A stretch of DNA of 29,647 nt from CAZDYP01 sp964509505 (lineage in GTDB: Bacteria; Chloroflexota; Anaerolineae; JACRMK01), in NCBI GenBank assembly GCA_964509505.1, contig CAZDYP010000047.1, positions 1 to 29,647 of the forward strand, in the 5' to 3' direction. Numbering within the stretch: the first letter of the stretch is position 1; each line of letters starts with the position of its first letter. This document shows, in pieces, positions 6,722 to 14,137 of this stretch. Both the position numbers and the translations under genes were made by a program. The notes beneath the pieces were generated by a model. It saw only the letters and a program-made list of their open reading frames with translations, was not told the DNA's origin and did no database searches.

Positions 6722-7093
6722 TTATTTTCGCGCGACCCACGACAGCGCCAACGCGCCCAGGCCGCCAATGATGAGGAACACGGGCCAGATGGTGCCCCAA
6801 TTCAAGTTGAACAGAAAGACCGCCATGACAAAGAGCAGGACACACCCGCCCAGCAGCGAGCTGACGATGCCCGAGGTCAAGCGTCCCAGTCGTTGATAGC
6901 GCTGCCATGCCGTGAAGAAGATGCCACTGACAGGCAGCAAAATAAATAGCGCCCACCAGTTGCCGTTGAGCTCGAGCCAACCAACATTGCGCAACAAGAA
7001 AACGACGCCCAACAAGATCAGCGCGGCGCCCCAGCCCAAAGTGCGGAATGGCGTATGACGCGGAGGGCGTTCTTCTATAGGTGAATTGTTCAT
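6722..7093 (-). CDS. LiaF/LiaI-like transmembrane protein (DUF5668-type)
   Basis: 123 residues with an N-terminal cytosolic Pro/Arg-rich stretch and about four hydrophobic helices. The repeated pattern of a Gly-rich helix, an LRNVGWL-type turn and NWWALFILLPVSG, then NWGTIWPVFLIIGGLGAL, matches the LiaF-type transmembrane domain. LiaF proteins restrain cognate LiaS-type kinases in Firmicutes; the adjoining intramembrane-sensing kinase supports a similar role here, but that is inference. AGGAG lies about 10 bases before the ATG. It lies between the ABC permease and the kinase in a minus-strand operon. Confidence 0.75.
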   Translation of the reverse strand: MNNSPIEERPPRHTPFRTLGWGAALILLGVVFLLRNVGWLELNGNWWALFILLPVSGIFFTAWQRYQRLGRLTSGIVSSLLGGCVLLFVMAVFLFNLNWGTIWPVFLIIGGLGALALSWVARK

Positions 7094-7113
7094 GGGTGAT
7101 CGCTCCTGTAAAT

Positions 7114-7162
7114 GAGTAATTGGTAATTGGTAATTGGTGATTGGCGATATGCGACCTGCAAT
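7114..7162. repeat. Phased heptamer array (TGGTAAT units)
   Basis: Seven units in register: GAGTAAT, TGGTAAT twice, TGGTGAT, TGGCGAT, ATGCGAC and CTGCAAT. It sits between the permease stop and the Shine-Dalgarno of the LiaF-like gene. Only a direct half is seen. Confidence 0.8.
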
Positions 7163-7165
7163 GTG

Positions 7166-7915
7166 TTACGCTTTGGGATCCCAACGGAACAGCTTCGCCG
7201 CAACGAGCATAGCACCAATGCCATAGGCAAGCAAGATAACCAACTGCGTCCCTGCGTGCGGAGCCAATGAACCACTGAGCAACGGCGAGCGCATCAAATC
7301 GCCCGCGACGTAGCCAGGCAGATACGGCGCGACGGTCCTTAACCAAGCGGGCATCATATCGAGCGGCAATATCAAATTCGTGACGAACATCTGCCCGAAG
7401 TAGGCGACTTGTCCCAAGGCGACCGCGGCCGTTGACTTGGCAACCAATCCACTAATGACTTGCCCAAAGGCGATGAACGTCAGCAAGCTGAAGATGAACA
7501 TGGGTAATGCGAGCGCCACGCCCATCGTCGTGAGCGGCACCTGATAGAACAGGGCCGATACTACCATGATGATGACGGCTTGCAATACGCCAATCACGAC
7601 GTTGACCGTCAGATATGCGCCGACGAGTTGCAGGGCGGGCAGTGGCGTCGCGCGGAGTCGGCGCAAGATACCCTTCTCGCGCATCTCCAACATCAGCGCC
7701 GAACTGCTCACCAAGCCATACGCCAACGTGTTCAGGACGATGACACCGGGCATCACCCACGTCATGTAATTGTCCACGCCAATTTTATACGCGCCAAACA
7801 CGACGCCATAAATCACGAGCAACAGCACTGGGAACGCAAAGTTCCAAAACAGCACTTGTCCATTGCGTAGATAGATCAACGTCTGCGCTTTGGTCAGGAT
7901 CAAAAAGCGCTTCAT
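7166..7915 (-). CDS. ABC-2 type transporter permease
   Basis: 249 residues with six hydrophobic segments: an N-terminal helix at LFWNFAFPVLLLVIYG, then others around YMTWVMPGVIVLNTLAYG, VNVVIGVLQAVIIMVVSALF, LALPMFIFSLLTFIAFG, LGQVAYFGQMFVTNLILPL and a final LVILLAYGIGAMLVAAKLF. The EMREKGILRRLRATPL segment after helix 2 is the ABC-2 hallmark that contacts the ATPase. It should form a homodimer with the ATPase encoded upstream and export a small molecule, lipid or drug. The ATG at 7915 is preferred because AAGGAG lies 6 bases upstream; an ATG at 7936 is an alternative. Confidence 0.92.
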   Translation of the reverse strand: MKRFLILTKAQTLIYLRNGQVLFWNFAFPVLLLVIYGVVFGAYKIGVDNYMTWVMPGVIVLNTLAYGLVSSSALMLEMREKGILRRLRATPLPALQLVGAYLTVNVVIGVLQAVIIMVVSALFYQVPLTTMGVALALPMFIFSLLTFIAFGQVISGLVAKSTAAVALGQVAYFGQMFVTNLILPLDMMPAWLRTVAPYLPGYVAGDLMRSPLLSGSLAPHAGTQLVILLAYGIGAMLVAAKLFRWDPKA

Positions 7916-7997
7916 CACAATCTCCTTGTAGGGCAATTTGCCGCTCTGCCCATGAGCAAGTTACCAACCTGCCCACAGAGACAAGTTAAAACTCGTC

Positions 7998-8921
7998 CTA
8001 CATTTCGAATGGTCTGCCTGTCAGCTTCAAAAACACATCTTCCAGATTCGGCTGCCGCAACCTCACGTCACGGATCGTGCGGTTGGATTGCATGGCAAGC
8101 GTTTGCAATGCCATGAGCGTCGCTTGCGGTTCGGCTGTTTCGATTTCGAGATGCGCGCCTGTATAACGCGCGTGATTGACGGCAGGCAAGGCGCGCACTT
8201 GCTCCAACGGCAACTCGACGGTTGCTTTCAAGACGGAGTTGGCTTTGAGATTGGCGACGAGCTGCGCGGGCGTGTCGCACGCGACGATGCGGCCGTTGTC
8301 TATGATGGCGATGCGTCCACACAACGCTTCGGCTTCCTCCATCGCGTGGGTGGTCAAGATGAGCGTGCGCCCCTCGTCGTGCAACGCGCGAATGAGCTCC
8401 CAGACGTTGCGGCGCGCGTGTGGGTCGAGCGCCGCTGTGGGCTCGTCGAGTAACACAAGCTCTGGATTGTTGGCGATGGCGAGCGCGAGCGCGAGACGTT
8501 GTTGCTGTCCACCCGACAAGTGCCGCGCGAGCTTGCGCCGTTGCTCATGCAAGTCGAAGTGTTTCAGTAACGCAATGATTTGCGCCGCACTGAGATACAC
8601 CTCGTAGAGCGCAGCATACACTTCCAGCAGTTCCATCAACGTCAGATCATCCAGCAAAGCGGTGCGTTGCAGTTGAATACCAAGTTTGCGTTTGGTTTTG
8701 GCGGAATGCCGGCGCACATCCAAGCCCGTGACACGGACGCTGCCCTGCGAGGGGGTGTGCAAGCCCTCCACACACGAGAGCAGCGTCGTCTTACCCGCGC
8801 CATTCGGACCCAGCAAGCCGAAAATTTCACCTTGAGCGATGACGAGGCTCACGTCTTGCAATGCCTTGACAGCGCCGTAATGCGCTGAGACATTTTCAAT
8901 TTGCACGATGGGCTGAGTCAT
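7998..8921 (-). CDS. ABC transporter ATP-binding protein
   Basis: 307 residues with one nucleotide-binding domain: Walker A GPNGAGKTT (residues 38-46), Q-loop region GIQLQRTALLDDLTLMELLEVYA, signature RHLSGGQQQRLALALAIA, Walker B ELVLLDEPTAALD and the H-loop TLILTTHAMEEAEALC. A C-terminal extension (about 230-307, ending LRQPNLEDVFLKLTGRPF) is the regulatory tail seen in DrrA/CcmA-type exporters. It is the first gene of the ABC/LiaF/kinase/regulator operon. A strong AAGGAGG lies before the ATG. It is predicted to power the permease encoded 80 bases downstream. The substrate is unknown. Confidence 0.95.
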   Translation of the reverse strand: MTQPIVQIENVSAHYGAVKALQDVSLVIAQGEIFGLLGPNGAGKTTLLSCVEGLHTPSQGSVRVTGLDVRRHSAKTKRKLGIQLQRTALLDDLTLMELLEVYAALYEVYLSAAQIIALLKHFDLHEQRRKLARHLSGGQQQRLALALAIANNPELVLLDEPTAALDPHARRNVWELIRALHDEGRTLILTTHAMEEAEALCGRIAIIDNGRIVACDTPAQLVANLKANSVLKATVELPLEQVRALPAVNHARYTGAHLEIETAEPQATLMALQTLAMQSNRTIRDVRLRQPNLEDVFLKLTGRPFEM

Positions 8922-8936
8922 TCATTCCTCCTTGCA

Positions 8937-8985
8937 CGTCGCTGGTCGCTAGTCATTCGTCGCTAGCGCGTGGTCATTAGCGGTA
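8937..8985. repeat. Phased heptamer array upstream of the ABC operon
   Basis: Seven units in register: CGTCGCT, GGTCGCT, AGTCATT, CGTCGCT, AGCGCGT, GGTCATT and AGCGGTA. It lies just upstream of the Shine-Dalgarno of the ABC ATPase gene, inside the predicted leader. No inverted half is apparent. Confidence 0.8.
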
Positions 8986-9005
8986 TCGTTCTAATTACGC
9001 TCCAC

Positions 9006-9071
9006 ACTATACGCCAAAATCATCTGAGCCCACAGACCCCAGCGACATATCTTCACTATGACGAAAGTCAT
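9006..9071 (-). promoter_or_regulatory. Candidate activator-dependent promoter of the ABC/two-component operon
   Basis: On the minus strand TATAGT (9011-9006) is a plausible -10 box without a recognisable -35. A palindrome ATGAC-gaaa-GTCAT (9058-9071) is centred about 65 bases before the predicted start. NarL/LiaR-type regulators bind similar inverted repeats, so the regulator of this operon may bind here. This is inference. Confidence 0.4.
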
Positions 9072-9093
9072 GGCGCCCCTATGCCACACCGCA

Positions 9094-9131
9094 ACAAAAA
9101 ACCCTCCCACAGCGCCTTGCTGCAAGAGGGT
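9094..9131 (-). terminator. Intrinsic terminator of the kinase/DUF3369 regulator operon
   Basis: On the minus strand ACCCTC pairs with GAGGGT around an inner GCAGC/GCTG stem-loop. It is followed by an uninterrupted run of seven T. It begins about 24 bases after the response-regulator stop. Confidence 0.8.
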
Positions 9132-9154
9132 CGAAGTCATCGCACGAAAAAGCA

Positions 9155-10021
9155 TCACGTCGAATGCGCCCACAAGCGCGCAAACGATGCGAGCTCGTCG
9201 TACACCATATCCACTACGAAGGCGGGCAAGCGAAACGTTGGCGTGGCGACGAAGTACGCTTCGGCCACGCCCTTTTGCGGCGCGATCTTGACGAGCAAAC
9301 GATGTCGGTCATCCATCACATACTTGTCGCCCTTCGGATGCAATTCCACACCCGCAAGGCGATTGAGCTGCTCGCGCGCCTGTTGCGCCTCGCTTTCACT
9401 CCAACCCAAACTTGCAATGATCTGATCATCCAACCAATAACACAAATTGCTTTTCCTTGTCCCTGCGGCTTGCCCATTGGCAGGCACAGCAAACGCCGAC
9501 TCGACCATGCTTTGCGCCGTCGCCGCGAGCGTGGCGCGTGAACCTGTCGCCGTCGTCATCAGTTTGAGGAAGATGAACGTGCCCAGCGCAAACGCCGACC
9601 AATAGTATTGACGCACGCCGCTGTATGTCAACGAATAGAGTTTGTCTTCGGTCGTCTCAATTTTCGTGAAGTAGCCGTTGATGTCGTAGCGTTCGATCAC
9701 GGCGCGTTCAGGCGCGACGCCAGGTTGTCCCGTGCGAATATAAATTTGCGTCAGATAATTTTGTTGCGCTTCCCGGATGTAACGACACAATTCCAAACCC
9801 GCTTCGTCCGTCTCCATCACTACGTCAATAAATGCGACAGCGAGCGACGGCAACAACTCCGCTTGGGCTTCGAGCAATTGCATGGCTTCACCCTTGCTGC
9901 GACAGGCGTGAATTTTGAGAGGAATACCATACACCTTGAAATTTTTCATCGCCAATCTGGAGACGGCTAACACATCGGGGTCGTCGTCCACCAGCAACAC
10001 ATCCCATTCCTTTTGAAACAT
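9155..10021 (-). CDS. Response regulator with DUF3369-type output domain
   Basis: 288 residues. The receiver domain has D12-D14 in LLVDDDPDVL, phosphoacceptor D66 in AFIDVVMETDEAG and T97 in IYIRTGQPG. The rest has no DNA-binding domain; the YDINGYFTKIETTEDKLYSLTYSGVRQYY segment resembles the receiver/DUF3369 junction, and a further domain of unknown function covers residues 150-288. It is encoded downstream of a cNMP-domain histidine kinase and is probably its partner. The ATG at 10021 is chosen because AGGAG is 7 bases upstream; a start two codons earlier is too close to that site. A palindrome lies just before the Shine-Dalgarno. Confidence 0.8.
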   Translation of the reverse strand: MFQKEWDVLLVDDDPDVLAVSRLAMKNFKVYGIPLKIHACRSKGEAMQLLEAQAELLPSLAVAFIDVVMETDEAGLELCRYIREAQQNYLTQIYIRTGQPGVAPERAVIERYDINGYFTKIETTEDKLYSLTYSGVRQYYWSAFALGTFIFLKLMTTATGSRATLAATAQSMVESAFAVPANGQAAGTRKSNLCYWLDDQIIASLGWSESEAQQAREQLNRLAGVELHPKGDKYVMDDRHRLLVKIAPQKGVAEAYFVATPTFRLPAFVVDMVYDELASFARLWAHST

Positions 10022-10033
10022 ACCCATTCTCCT

Positions 10034-10060
10034 GTAGGGCAAATTGACAATTTGCTCTAC
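10034..10060. repeat. Palindrome directly upstream of the response-regulator Shine-Dalgarno
   Basis: GTAGGGCAAATTG and CAATTTGCTCTAC are inverted complements apart from one position, around a single base. On the minus strand the hairpin ends 1-2 bases before AGGAGA. A degenerate relative (tgtagggcaattt) lies before the permease Shine-Dalgarno near 7928. Confidence 0.7.
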
Positions 10061-10153
10061 ATCTACGCATTGTCTGGCGAGGCAAATTGGCAACGCCCTT
10101 GTCAAGAAAAGTTGCATGAGTGCGGAGAACGCGCTCTCTAGCGCGCGGCGGCG

Positions 10154-10300
10154 TTAGAAAGTGTTTTGAACATATCAGACCGAGACCCTAACGGTTTCGC
10201 TGGCCAGCCACAAAGCATTTCCGGCAGGCTTGCGGCGCCACTGGTGAACCCGCTGCGCCAGAAAAACCGTTAGGGTCTGAATTTCAAAACACTCTCTTAG
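10154..10300. repeat. Long imperfect inverted repeat (about 147 bp)
   Basis: The left arm (10154-10201) and right arm (10255-10300) share GTGTTTTGAA, CAGACC and CCCTAACGGTTT in inverted order, with a few small bulges. The central 53 bases are G/C-rich and partly self-complementary. It occupies most of the non-coding gap 10061-10410 between the kinase and regulator genes; no open frame of note is present there. It may be a MITE or a structured RNA. Confidence 0.8.
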
Positions 10301-10410
10301 AGCCTGCCGCCCCCTCGTCGCGCATTATGGCTGGACATGCACGCTTGGCAATTTGTCCCACCCCCAAGTTGCGGCGATTGTAGGCGAAAAGGTGACGCAA
10401 CGCAAACGCG

Positions 10411-11628
10411 CTACTCATCTACGATGCGTTGAGGGAATGTCACCGTGACCGTTGTGCCTTGTCCTAACTCCGATGCAATATCGAGCTGCCCGCGCAACGG
10501 GCCTGTAACGAGATTATAGACCATCGCCAAACCCAAACCCGCGCCTCCATGGTGGCGGCCCGTCGTGAAGAACGGCTCGATGACTTTGGGTAAATGCTCA
10601 GGCGCGATACCCGCGCCGAAGTCGCGCACACGCACGGTGAAACGCGGCGGCAGCGCATAGTTGCTCGCCATCAACGTAATCTCGATTTTGCCGCCGTTGC
10701 CAGTGGGATACGCATAGCGTTCGATATTCGTGAGCAAATTCAACAGCACTTGCGATAAATAGCCGCGATAGCCCAACCATTCGCGCGATGCTTCGGGCAG
10801 CCAATCTTTGAGCTCAATCACCAGATTGGCTTTACGCGCCGTCACCTTGAACAGGCTGATGATCTCTGCCACCGCCTCACTCAGCAGCATTGCTTCCTTC
10901 GTGTCGGTGATTTGGCTGATCGAAACCTTCTTGAAATCTTCGACGAGTTTGTAGGCGCGCTTGAGGTTGCCCTCGAGCAATTGCGCCGCTTCGCACATGT
11001 CATCAATGACCTGCTGCTCCTCCGCCGTGTGCGCCAGCCGTTGCAGCGCATTGAGTCGCTCACGAATGATGCTGGACGCCGTATTGATGATGCCGAGCGG
11101 CGTGTTGACTTCGTGCGCGACGCCCGCGACCATCTGTGCGATAGAACGATGCCGCTCGATTTCCATGCTCGCTTGTAACGCTTGCTTGGCTAGCTCATCT
11201 TGCACGTACTTGAGCGAGGTTTCGCGCAGCCGCGACACCAACGCCGCGAAGACGCCTTGCGCCATTTGCGCGTTCGCAGGCGCCAGCAGCGACATGAACG
11301 TTTGCTGGTCAAGCACAAAAAACTCACAAGCCGTCACCGTCACAGCCGTCGCCGAGCGCGGACGATCATCCAACAAAGCGAATTCGCCGAAGTAGTCGCC
11401 CTCGCGCAATGCGAGCAACACCACTTCGTGCCCTTGCTCATCGCGCCGAAACACTTTGGCTTGTCCCGACAGCACGATGTACAAATGGTCGGATAGATCG
11501 CCTTCGGTAAAGACGATTTGGTCGGCGGGCGACGTCAACGTGCTGCCCAGGCTCGCTATACGCGCCAACTCCCCATCGGTCAGATGCGCGAAGAACGGCA
11601 CTTTTTTGAGGGTCAATGCGATAGACAT
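10411..11628 (-). CDS. Cyclic-nucleotide-binding domain histidine kinase
   Basis: 405 residues, soluble. Residues 10-125 form a Crp-like cNMP-binding domain, with phosphate-binding cassette FGEFALLDDRPRSATAV (residues 80-96). A helical linker leads to a HisKA-type dimerisation region with phosphoacceptor H172 in VAGVAHEVNTPLGI. The catalytic domain shows LLNLLTNIERYAYP (N-box), VRDFGAGI (G1), the FF-type loop IEPFFTT and GGAGLGLAMVYNLV (G2). It could couple cAMP, c-di-GMP or another ligand to phosphorylation; the ligand cannot be decided from sequence alone. Its partner is the downstream DUF3369 response regulator. The start follows an octamer array and lacks a Shine-Dalgarno sequence. Confidence 0.9.
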   Translation of the reverse strand: MSIALTLKKVPFFAHLTDGELARIASLGSTLTSPADQIVFTEGDLSDHLYIVLSGQAKVFRRDEQGHEVVLLALREGDYFGEFALLDDRPRSATAVTVTACEFFVLDQQTFMSLLAPANAQMAQGVFAALVSRLRETSLKYVQDELAKQALQASMEIERHRSIAQMVAGVAHEVNTPLGIINTASSIIRERLNALQRLAHTAEEQQVIDDMCEAAQLLEGNLKRAYKLVEDFKKVSISQITDTKEAMLLSEAVAEIISLFKVTARKANLVIELKDWLPEASREWLGYRGYLSQVLLNLLTNIERYAYPTGNGGKIEITLMASNYALPPRFTVRVRDFGAGIAPEHLPKVIEPFFTTGRHHGGAGLGLAMVYNLVTGPLRGQLDIASELGQGTTVTVTFPQRIVDE

Positions 11629-11633
11629 ACGTT

Positions 11634-11705
11634 AGTCCCATGGTTGCTTGGTCGGCTGGTCATGCGGTCGCGTAGTCGTTTAGCCATTTAGTCGCTGGGT
11701 CAACG
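11634..11705. repeat. Phased octamer array (GGTCxxxx / AGTCxxxx units)
   Basis: Nine 8-base units in register: AGTCCCAT, GGTTGCTT, GGTCGGCT, GGTCATGC, GGTCGCGT, AGTCGTTT, AGCCATTT, AGTCGCTG and GGTCAACG. It covers almost the whole gap between the peptidase stop and the kinase start. The unit length is 8, unlike most other arrays in the window. Confidence 0.85.
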
Positions 11706-13445
11706 TCGAGCAAACGAGCCGCAATGCGCTCTTCGCCACTCGCAATTCACTGCTTCCTGCCAACGCCCTGTGATGCGCCAACCTTGTTCCGTTTTTTGCA
11801 AGGCGATGATCCAGCGACTGCCCAGACCTTGAAGATCCTTCTGCGTGAGGTCGAGCGGTTCACTCCATTGTGTCACCGTGAGCCATGCTTGATCGCCCGC
11901 GAGCTCTAGGCGCGCCGGGGTCTGTGTGAAACGCAGCCATGCCGGTTGCGCTCGTAACTGTCGCAACATGGCATCGGCGAATTGCGGATGTCCTAGCGCG
12001 TCGAGCGTCGCCATCAACGCACGCTCATCACGATTCACGATTGCCTCGTCTTGCGCCTTCAACAAACGCACGATGGCGGCGACGGGCGCTAGTTCGCCAT
12101 GCGCGCAAGTCCCTGCACGCCATTCACAACTCAACGCAGGTTCGATCACATCCAAGAGCTGTGCCGCCCTATCCAGCTGGTGCGCGTTGAGCGCCTCAAT
12201 GGCCATCACCAACAACAGTTCCAACACACGATTGTGGACGGCGTCGGCAGGCGCGCGATACGCTTGGCGCAACGCCTCATCCCACTTGTTCACATCAGGC
12301 GATGGCAAGCGGCGCGCGTCAGGGTCGAACAATGTTTCGTAGCGACGCATCACATCATAATAGCGAATCTTCAACTGCCAACGCCGCAAAATTTCTTTGG
12401 CGGCAGGCATGGCGCGCGCGCGCAATTGGTTCAACCACAACTCTTCCAATTCAAAGAGGGACCGACCATAAAGCGCACTCCAATCATTGGGGCGACGGAT
12501 GATTTGACGCAATCGGTCGAGACCATATTGTTCAATCAAAAACTTCACAAACGACGCCGCTTCGGTATAGGCGATTTCGTGTTGCTGATTGCTCCAAGAG
12601 TTTCGCAAGGTCGAGAGTGGAATAAATAACTCACTGTGCGCTATCGCCGCCGCACTGGCGTCAATCTCATCAGGTTCATAGTGGCCGCCCGTCGCATAGA
12701 CGGCGATGCCCTCCGCAATGAGCGCGTTAGCGCCGAGGTTGCCCCAATCGGAGGTGAGCGCGTGCGCGCCTTCATGCGCGAAATAATCCACAGGTGAAAC
12801 GCCTGTGTAAGCGCGATCAGCATAGGAGATGAATAACGTCTTGCCAAACGCCGCGCCGCCGTTCCAAAACACGCGCGGCACGATGTAAATCGAAACGAGC
12901 GGCAAGGGCGCATCGAGCGCGCGCGCCACTCGCGCGCGCGCTTCCTCAGCCGCTTGCCGCAAAAACGCGATGTCACGCGCAGCCGCCGTCTCTGGCAAAT
13001 AGAACAACGCCACGCTGCCCGTGCGTGTCATATCCCAGCTCAGCTTGATGGGCGAGGTGTCAGGCAGCACCAAGGTTGACGTGTAACTTTGCGCGAGCGT
13101 CAGCGTCTCGCCGTTCACGCCGCGCAGCAACCACGCATAGCGCAACACAGGCACATCGCGCGGCAAGCTCAAGTTCTTGGTTTCGATGGTATGCTGTGCA
13201 GTACAATGGGACGCGCAAGCGACAGACACCGCTAATGGTTGGCGTCCGCCCTGTGCGCCAAACCACAGCTGCGCTTGGGTGATGGGTGTATCGCTTTCGA
13301 GGGTGAATTGCAAGGTGCGTTGCGCCAAGTCTTCGTGAACGACGGCGCGCGCAGAGAGTGTGAGGGAACGTGGCAGGGCGTCGCGCAAGTCACACGCCGT
13401 GAGCGTTGTGAGGAGCAAACAGAGCAACAGACGAAGGTGTTTCAT
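11700..13445 (-). CDS. Lipoprotein metallopeptidase, peptidase-MA/gluzincin-like
   Basis: 581 residues. An N-terminal signal with lipobox LTAC (C18) predicts attachment to the outer face of the membrane. The first part (about 25-130) is beta-rich. A zinc-protease core follows with HEGAH at residues 224-228 (HExxH: H224, E225, H228) and a likely third ligand E245 in AEGIAVYATGG, as in gluzincins of the peptidase-MA type. The C-terminal region (about 330-580) is helical, and its last 90 residues resemble a small SnoaL/NTF2-like fold, though weakly. The start is the ATG at 13445, with a TTG one codon earlier. No Shine-Dalgarno is seen; a TATAAT 8 bases upstream predicts a leaderless mRNA. The substrate is unknown. 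Confidence 0.82.
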   Translation of the reverse strand: MKHLRLLLCLLLTTLTACDLRDALPRSLTLSARAVVHEDLAQRTLQFTLESDTPITQAQLWFGAQGGRQPLAVSVACASHCTAQHTIETKNLSLPRDVPVLRYAWLLRGVNGETLTLAQSYTSTLVLPDTSPIKLSWDMTRTGSVALFYLPETAAARDIAFLRQAAEEARARVARALDAPLPLVSIYIVPRVFWNGGAAFGKTLFISYADRAYTGVSPVDYFAHEGAHALTSDWGNLGANALIAEGIAVYATGGHYEPDEIDASAAAIAHSELFIPLSTLRNSWSNQQHEIAYTEAASFVKFLIEQYGLDRLRQIIRRPNDWSALYGRSLFELEELWLNQLRARAMPAAKEILRRWQLKIRYYDVMRRYETLFDPDARRLPSPDVNKWDEALRQAYRAPADAVHNRVLELLLVMAIEALNAHQLDRAAQLLDVIEPALSCEWRAGTCAHGELAPVAAIVRLLKAQDEAIVNRDERALMATLDALGHPQFADAMLRQLRAQPAWLRFTQTPARLELAGDQAWLTVTQWSEPLDLTQKDLQGLGSRWIIALQKTEQGWRITGRWQEAVNCEWRRAHCGSFARR

Positions 13446-13453
13446 CAAGGGAG

Positions 13454-13459
13454 ATTATA
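13454..13459 (-). promoter_or_regulatory. -10 box for a leaderless peptidase transcript
   Basis: TATAAT on the minus strand ends 8 bases before the ATG at 13445, so transcription would begin at or next to the start codon. The region 17-18 bases upstream has no good -35 hexamer. Confidence 0.5.
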
Positions 13460-13486
13460 GGAGATGGAGGATATTCGGGGAAATCG

Positions 13487-13524
13487 AAAAAACAAACGAG
13501 GAGAGACAACCTCCATCTCTCCTC
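13487..13524 (-). terminator. Intrinsic terminator of the gyrA-carD operon
   Basis: On the minus strand GAGGAGAGA (13524-13516) pairs perfectly with TCTCTCCTC (13506-13498). A T-rich tract (GTTTGTTTTTTC) follows. It lies about 95 bases after the carD stop and just before the peptidase promoter. Confidence 0.8.
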
Positions 13525-13618
13525 ATCGTCCGTTCCCTGGATGCAGATGCAAACGCCCTCCGACGCGAAAATTCTCCGCGTCCTTCTCTGAATCATGGGT
13601 GCGTCTAATTCGCGCTCG

Positions 13619-14137
13619 CTACTTCCCGCCGGTGCCAAAGCGCTCTTGCAAACGCGCTTCAATCCGTTGCGCCGCCACCTCGGGCGCGCAGCCTTCCGCC
13701 AGCGCAATCTCGCCGGCCAGCATATCGCGCGCGCGGGTGTAATAATCTTGATCCGTTGCCGAGAGCTTCTTCTTCTGTCCGCGACTGTATAGGTTCCGCA
13801 CGAGCTCTGCCAAATCATTCGCGCTGCCGGTTTTAATGCGTTGGCTCATGTGCGTTTGGCGCTCCGTGAAATTGTCGGACAGCGGTGCGGGTCTTCCCTT
13901 TAACACCTCCAATACTTCGCTCGTTTTGGTTTTGCCCATGACCGAACGCAAACCGATATTGGACACATTGTCCACAGGCACTAAAATTTTTCGGGAGCCC
14001 TGAGTCATCAAGTTGATGACGTAGTAATCGCTTTTGTTTTCTGGCGTGAGCGTACGCGACTCGATGCCGCTAATGACACCCGCCCCATGCGACGGATGCA
14101 CGACTTTATCTCCAATGCGAAAGTTACCGTTTCCCAT
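13619..14137 (-). CDS. CarD/CdnL-family RNA polymerase-binding transcription regulator
   Basis: 172 residues. Residues 1-65 form the RNA polymerase-interacting Tudor-like domain (FRIGDKVVHPSHGAGVISGIE, then YYVINL and RKILVPVDN). The remaining two-thirds is the helical DNA-contacting domain with KGRPAPLSDNFTERQTHMSQRIKTG, the usual CarD transition. CarD proteins bind the beta subunit and stabilise the open complex at promoters, including rRNA promoters. The ATG overlaps the gyrA stop as TGATG and a GGAGGAG lies before it, so translation is coupled to gyrA. The pairing puts a promoter-opening factor and a supercoiling enzyme under one control. Confidence 0.93.
   Translation of the reverse strand: MGNGNFRIGDKVVHPSHGAGVISGIESRTLTPENKSDYYVINLMTQGSRKILVPVDNVSNIGLRSVMGKTKTSEVLEVLKGRPAPLSDNFTERQTHMSQRIKTGSANDLAELVRNLYSRGQKKKLSATDQDYYTRARDMLAGEIALAEGCAPEVAAQRIEARLQERFGTGGK

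Noticed and set aside
6702..7346. 214-residue minus-strand frame
   Set aside because: It overlaps the LiaF-like gene and the end of the permease gene in another frame, and its composition is that of a shadow frame.
10022..10117. Upstream extension of the DUF3369 response regulator
   Set aside because: It runs through a palindrome and has no receiver-domain similarity; the ATG at 10021 has a well-placed AGGAG.
12099..12629. 176-residue plus-strand frame inside the peptidase gene
   Set aside because: Antisense to a gene with lipobox and HExxH motifs; no recognisable domain.
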